Source: Quercus robur (Eukaryota; Streptophyta; Magnoliopsida; Fagales; Fagaceae). Taken from it: a stretch of 64,000 nucleotides of DNA. Location: contig NC_065542.1 in the NCBI RefSeq assembly GCF_932294415.1, positions 2,683,501-2,747,500 of the forward strand. The letters are read 5' to 3'. The notes under the pieces were generated by a model that saw nothing but the letters and a program-made list of their open reading frames with translations, ran no database searches and was not told the origin of the DNA. Position numbers and translations under genes: made by a program. Shown in pieces: positions 59,280 through 64,000 of this stretch; position 1 is the first letter of the stretch; each line of letters begins with the position of its first letter.

Positions 59280-61736
59280 AACATGTCCATGCATTAATAC
59301 TTCCTATACTTTGTGACTTTGATTGGTTGAGTGCTTTCTGTTATCGTTCCAACATGTGTTGAAAATTGTGCTTAAAATTGTGCTTGTTTGCTTTTTACTT
59401 TGAATGTTTTTACATTGTTTTTTTATCAATCTTTTTTAGTTTTTGTGTAAAAAAAATCCAAAAACACATAAAAAGTAGAAAATCAAAAAGTTTGATAAAC
59501 ATTATTGAGTTTTGTCTCAAAACATGTTTTGCCTTGTACCTTGGTGTAAATGGCTTTGTACATCTACGAGCATAGCTTGTTTCCTATGCACTCATATCAT
59601 TGTGGGAGAAATTTTGAAATCTATGTGACTGTTGTAAATAGATCTTCAACCTTGTCATGAATGACTAATGAATGATTTTGTTGAACTTGAGACATGCATA
59701 GACTTATGCCTGTATATCTTCCCACTCTTTTATTTTTATTTTTTTTTGTTTTTGCTAAAAGAGCTCATCAAATGTAAATCTCCAAATGAAAAGAGATATT
59801 GAGCTGCAAAAGCCTGTTGCACATACTAGTATTTGACTAGGAAAAAGGGAAAGCGACCAAAAATAAAATTGTATGATGCCCAAAAGCCAAAGGCTAACTC
59901 ATCAAAGTGAAATATCAAAAATTTCAGGCATCGATCTCACAGTGAGATGTGTTGATTCAAAAAGATCAAATGATATGTTGAACATAGAGCCAAATGAAAA
60001 GTTTCAAAGATATTGTACTCAAGTTTATGTGGGAGGTCATATATGCATATTTCTATAATTGAGATGGGTCACATTATCTAGTGCTAGTTGTGTATGCCTT
60101 GATTGAATTGATCATTAAAGTTTCATATTAGACTAAAGACTATCTCATTTTTTATATTCACACACAACACACATGTCTATATTCAATGAATGCCATATTC
60201 ATTTGTGTGATTGTACTTGATTAAATGTGTTTTCATATGCTCAATCTTTGTTGAACAAACACAAAAATATTTTTGAGTGTTTTAGATGTTTTTGGAAAGT
60301 ATTTTGTTTTTGCAAAAATTGTCAAAATCTTCAAAAACAGTGTTGCCCTGTTCTGGCAACTCAGTCTCGGGTTAGTCCAGTTGCATGCCCAGTCGCGAGC
60401 TCACACAGAGATTTTTCACGACTCACTGGCGGGTCAATGTCCCAATCGCGAAAAATACTTAGAATATTTTTCAAAAATTTGGGTTTTTATGTTTCTCGCG
60501 GCCTAGTATGGTGACTTGTTCACAGGTGGAAGGTCCAGTCGCGAGGGGTACACAGAGATTTTCGCACCTCACCTCGCGACTCTCTCGCGGGTAGACTTTC
60601 CAGTCGCGAAAAACACTTAGAAAATTTTTCAAATTTTTGGTTTCTAGGTTTCTTGCAGCTTGTTTTGGCGACTTGCACATGACTTGGTTCAATCGTGAAA
60701 ATCGAGGGTTTTGCATATTGAGGGTTATTTTCAAGGTCGTTTTAAAAAACTTTTCATTTTTCCCTCATGCATCATTATCACTGTTCATACCTTCATCTCT
60801 TGCCTTCTTTTTCTCATTGACCCCTTTGTCTATTCGTGTCAAAAAGGGAGAGAGTATACTATTTCTTGTGCACATTTGTGGGGGGAGAAATTCTATTTCT
60901 TGTGCATATTTGTAGGGGGAGAGATTCATTATACTGTCCTTTTATTACTTGCTATACCTTGAGGGTCTAATGTGTTTTGTGCAAGTATTTCAGGTTACAG
61001 GTATAAATGTTCCAAGTTCATCACAACTCCTATGATTCATGATAGGGGGAGTGATATGATAGGGGGAGAAAAATAGAAAGAGCTTTGTGTTATATTAACT
61101 ATGTTTTTGCTTTGCTCATAGTTCATTTTTATGCTTAGCTATTTAAAATGTCTTAGTTTTTACCTATGTTACTTTTGTAAGCTTTTAGGGTTTGTTTCCA
61201 TGTGCTGTTTGTAGGCTTTTATGGTTTGTACCATGCTTATGCAGCCTTTATGTTTAGTTGCCTAGTACTTCTAGCTAAATGTTATGCATTTTCTTTAAGT
61301 ACTCTCACTCTTGTGCCCTTGTAGGATTTTGTTCCTAGATGCATATACTTTATGTATTGTGCATTGGTTGAGTGTTGGGCATGCAAGTGATTTGCATTGA
61401 GCTTATTGACTTGTATGTCCGGATGTTCATTCAAAGTGTGAATGAGCATTGTGGTCACTATTTTATAGTGATTGCCTATTTGGTCAAGCCATGGTTTATT
61501 TTTCATTTCATTTTGCTTGATCGCATTGTGCTTGCTTCATATGCAATTACAAGTTTTTCTACATACAATGATCATACTGTGTTGTTATGTTTTAGGAAAT
61601 TCTTGTTCATATGGTTCAATAGCTTATCAGATTCTAGAATTAGGTGCGAGTGAGTTTTGTTCAACTGTTCCCAACTTACGTATTAAGTCTAGAGTTTGTT
61701 TTAGGGTTTTGTCATGGAATAGCCAAAGGGGGAGAT
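59280..61736. other. 3' non-coding interior of the 55219-62835 element
   Basis: This matches 44040-47276 of the related element in order. A cluster of CGCGA and TCGCG motifs lies at 60390-60610. GGGGGAG runs occur at about 60880, 60915, 61045 and 61060. Confidence 0.6.
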
Positions 61737-62835
61737 TGTAAGGTTGAATTTTATCAACCATCTTGTTGGCTTTATTCTGTGCCAAATTTGCTTGTATTGT
61801 AGCAATTAGTAACCCTGTATTTAGGTGAGAATCATGTAAGGGTAGTGAGTGATAGAGTGTGAAGAAATGCTCAAGATTGTGCAAGGATGCAGAGACTCGC
61901 GGCTGGAACTCGCGGGTGACTCACGAATGGCAAGCCGCCGAAACTGGCACATGTGTGAAGCATGCAGGGGAGCTGAAGAGTCATGCCAGCTATTGCACTA
62001 CAAGACAAAAGTCCTAGGCTGGCCAGGCCGTCAGCTCGTGGCTTGAACTCGCGACTCAGCCCAATCGCGAGGCCAAGTCACCAGACCACCTTGTTTGGGA
62101 AAAACTGACTTTTCACATTCCTTCCCACCCTACTATATATAAACCCTTATACCCACGAAATGGAGAGAGCTTCCAGAGAGAATTTTGAGAGAGAAACCCT
62201 AGAGAAAAACAAGATTGATTCATCCACAATCTTCACATAGAGACTCTTCAAATTCCTCTACTCTCTTCCTCTCCATTGTCAAATCCTTGAGAGGTTCATT
62301 ACCAAAACCTTTTCTTACCATACCCACATCTGTGAGAAAGCCATTTGGTGTTTGGGAAGCAGTTAGGAAGGGACCAATTTCATATTGGTTGATGCTATGG
62401 TTTATAATAGAATCCGGTAAGCTAAAGAAGAAATAGGTTCGGCGTAATTTCGTTGGAGTAGGAGTTTGGAGGGCTTAGGTACACTGGGTAGATTAGGCTT
62501 GAAGGGTCTTCTACTGTTCATGTATCCCAACTACATTCTTTAGTGGATTATTTATCGCTTGTAGGGTGGCGGAAAAGTTTTACGCCAAGGGTTTCGGTTT
62601 CCTCTTCGATAACACATCGTGTGTTGTCCTTGTGTTTGCATCTCTCTTCCCTTAATCTTTTCCATTTAATTTCTGCCGTGGATGTGATTTTATTTGGTTT
62701 AGATTGTTTATCAATTCTGTTTTAAGCTTATGTTCATATTCCACACGTTAATTGTTTGACATTAAGCTTGAATTGGTAATTTGTAAATTGGGGGTCTAAA
62801 CATTCATAGTGTCTTATACACTAATTGAATTTTCA
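61737..62835 (+). repeat. 3' LTR of the 55219-62835 element
   Basis: It is the partner of 55219-56317, with TG...CA ends. Confidence 0.9.
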
Positions 62836-62840
62836 AAAAT

Positions 62841-64000
62841 CTTGACTTGTAATGAAGCACATATTTAGGAGCTGTGACAGAAGGGACTTTTATATGTGAG
62901 CAGTCAGCATTACGTTGATTGAATGGTATGTACACTTCTAAAATGATTGTGAGCTGCAGCAGTTCAAGTACATTAAAAAATATAGCCATATCATTTGAGA
63001 AGGTACCAATACACCTTTCAATATTAGAATAAGTTAACATGAATCTAATTTAAAATTAAAATCTACTAAAATGGTAGACAAAAACTTCGACTAGCCCGAA
63101 CAAGCCGTTTCTAATTACCAAAAGAAATTGTATAAACAGAGCTCTGTGAATTTTGGATTCAAGTTGTAAAACAGCTGAAGTTCCCCTGGCTTGCATACAC
63201 GGTTTCATTTGCAACATAAGAATTCATATCAAATTTATTAATATATGATACAGCAGCTGTGTGACACAATCTATATCTACATACACTATGGCTTCTTTCA
63301 ATTTGCACTGTGAAAAAAAGTGGAGCTGATGTCAGAAAATTTTGATGGATATGGCACGTCTGTTGGTTGGAAAACATGGGATTTGATTCGGCAGTCTAAG
63401 CAAAAGTGGGGAACTGGGTTTCAGAAAGTTCAAACAATTTAATCAAGCCATAATTGCCAAACTAAGTTGGATGCGATTGCTTTTGACCAAGACATCCTTT
63501 GTTTCAAGTGTTAAGAGGCAAGTATGGACATATAGCAAGAAGTGGCAAAGGTTGTTGAAGGGAAAGGACTATTGATATGGAGAGGTTTTGAAAAAGCTGT
63601 AATAAGTGCATGATATGTAGGTGATACTAATAGCATTGATATGTTGGAGGGTCTTTGGATTCCATGGGTCTAGGGATTTAAAGCCAACCCAAATAGTAAT
63701 CTGGATTTGCAAAGGAGTCTTTAATTGTAGATGATCTTATAAACCATGAGGCTTGAGGTTGGGATGAGGCATTGATAAGTAATAGTCACGGGCCCGTGTG
63801 ATATATGTAACGATTTTGTAATGCAATATATAATATATAACTTATTTTCTAAAATATTTGTAGTATCATATATTAAAATTATTCATCTATTATAAATATC
63901 TTCTCATGAAAATATTTAATCTTTAAGTGTATTAAACTATTAATTTAACCCTTTACAAAACCAACCAGGGCAAGCTTCTTTTTTTTTTTTTTTTTTTTTT
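62841..64000. repeat. Resumed TNL3 flank, segmental duplicate of 25640-27000
   Basis: CTTGTAATGAAGCACATAT (62845) and the ordered landmarks listed for 26341-27000 recur here, without the hAT-like element present in the other copy. No intact gene was found. The window ends in a poly-T run. Confidence 0.7.

Larger units (their letters stand above)
55219..62835 (+). mobile_element. Copia-type LTR retrotransposon with protease and integrase parts, broken
   Basis: LTRs of 1099 bp each (55219-56317 and 61737-62835) have perfect AAAAT target duplications (55214-55218 and 62836-62840). A tRNA-Met-like primer site (TTGATATCAGAGC) follows the left LTR, and the purine tract AAAGGGGGAGAT precedes the right. 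Parts recognised, in order, are a short N-terminal region, aspartic protease (WYLDSGCSRHM, about 56778), GAG-pre-integrase (LWHHRFG, about 57154), integrase core (HVDLMEP, IVDDFSRYTWV, 57330-57830), and a coiled-coil region with one CCHC knuckle (58440-59026). Reverse transcriptase and RNase H were not recognised. LTRs differ by roughly 5%, more at their 5' part. It has several breaks. Confidence 0.88.

Noticed and set aside
60471-60734. Minus-strand frame in the Copia-type interior
   Set aside because: It is non-coding repeat DNA shared with the related element, with no conserved frame between the two.

Overview
The window looks like nuclear DNA of a dicot plant, probably a woody one. TIR-NBS-LRR (TNL) resistance genes, which grasses lack, carry typical plant introns. 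They sit in AT-rich DNA with plant LTR retrotransposons, a MULE, a PIF/Harbinger element, hAT-type and Mutator-type MITEs, tRNA-derived SINEs and a LINE tail. The repeat families remind me of Fagales (oak or chestnut), but that is a guess. No rRNA or tRNA genes, CRISPR arrays or prokaryotic features were seen.

Layout. 11-5294: old non-autonomous LTR retrotransposon, sense strand minus, with a plus-strand (antisense) gene-like unit inside. 5300-7480: tandemly duplicated AT-rich DNA and three small inverted-repeat elements. 7764-14024: TNL1, five exons and an apparently complete reading frame of about 1136 residues. 15121-19120: candidate solo LTR, a 0.3-kb tandem repeat, a MYB/SANT-like gene, and relics of a MATE transporter exon and an RNase H domain. 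20073-26700: a SINE, a collapsed TIR exon, two more MATE-exon relics, a solo LTR, a LINE tail and a hAT-like element. 29922-53026: TNL3, a pseudogene whose first intron holds four transposon insertions. 53027-64000: TNL3 flank, a MULE-type MITE, a fourth MATE relic and a 7.6-kb Copia-type element, then the resumed flank.

The host backbone is best read as a segmentally duplicated unit of one TNL gene followed by a flank carrying a MATE-exon relic and a further non-coding block. Unit A has TNL1. Unit B kept only a collapsed TIR exon. Unit C has TNL3. Only TNL1 looks able to encode a full receptor. W-boxes upstream of TNL1 and TNL3 fit defence-type regulation.

The most instructive structure is TNL3 intron 1 (18.7 kb). 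A MULE at 30724-41188 holds a SINE and a PIF/Harbinger element at 32217-41023, which in turn holds a small LTR element at 32819-36375. A separate Copia-type element lies at 41835-48386. Removing the MULE and the Copia element leaves about 1.67 kb, close to the 1.78-kb intron of TNL1. I found no clearly new system. The best leads are the nested intron, the antisense unit in the first LTR element, the MYB-like gene related to the PIF accessory gene, and the altered Walker B pair of TNL1.
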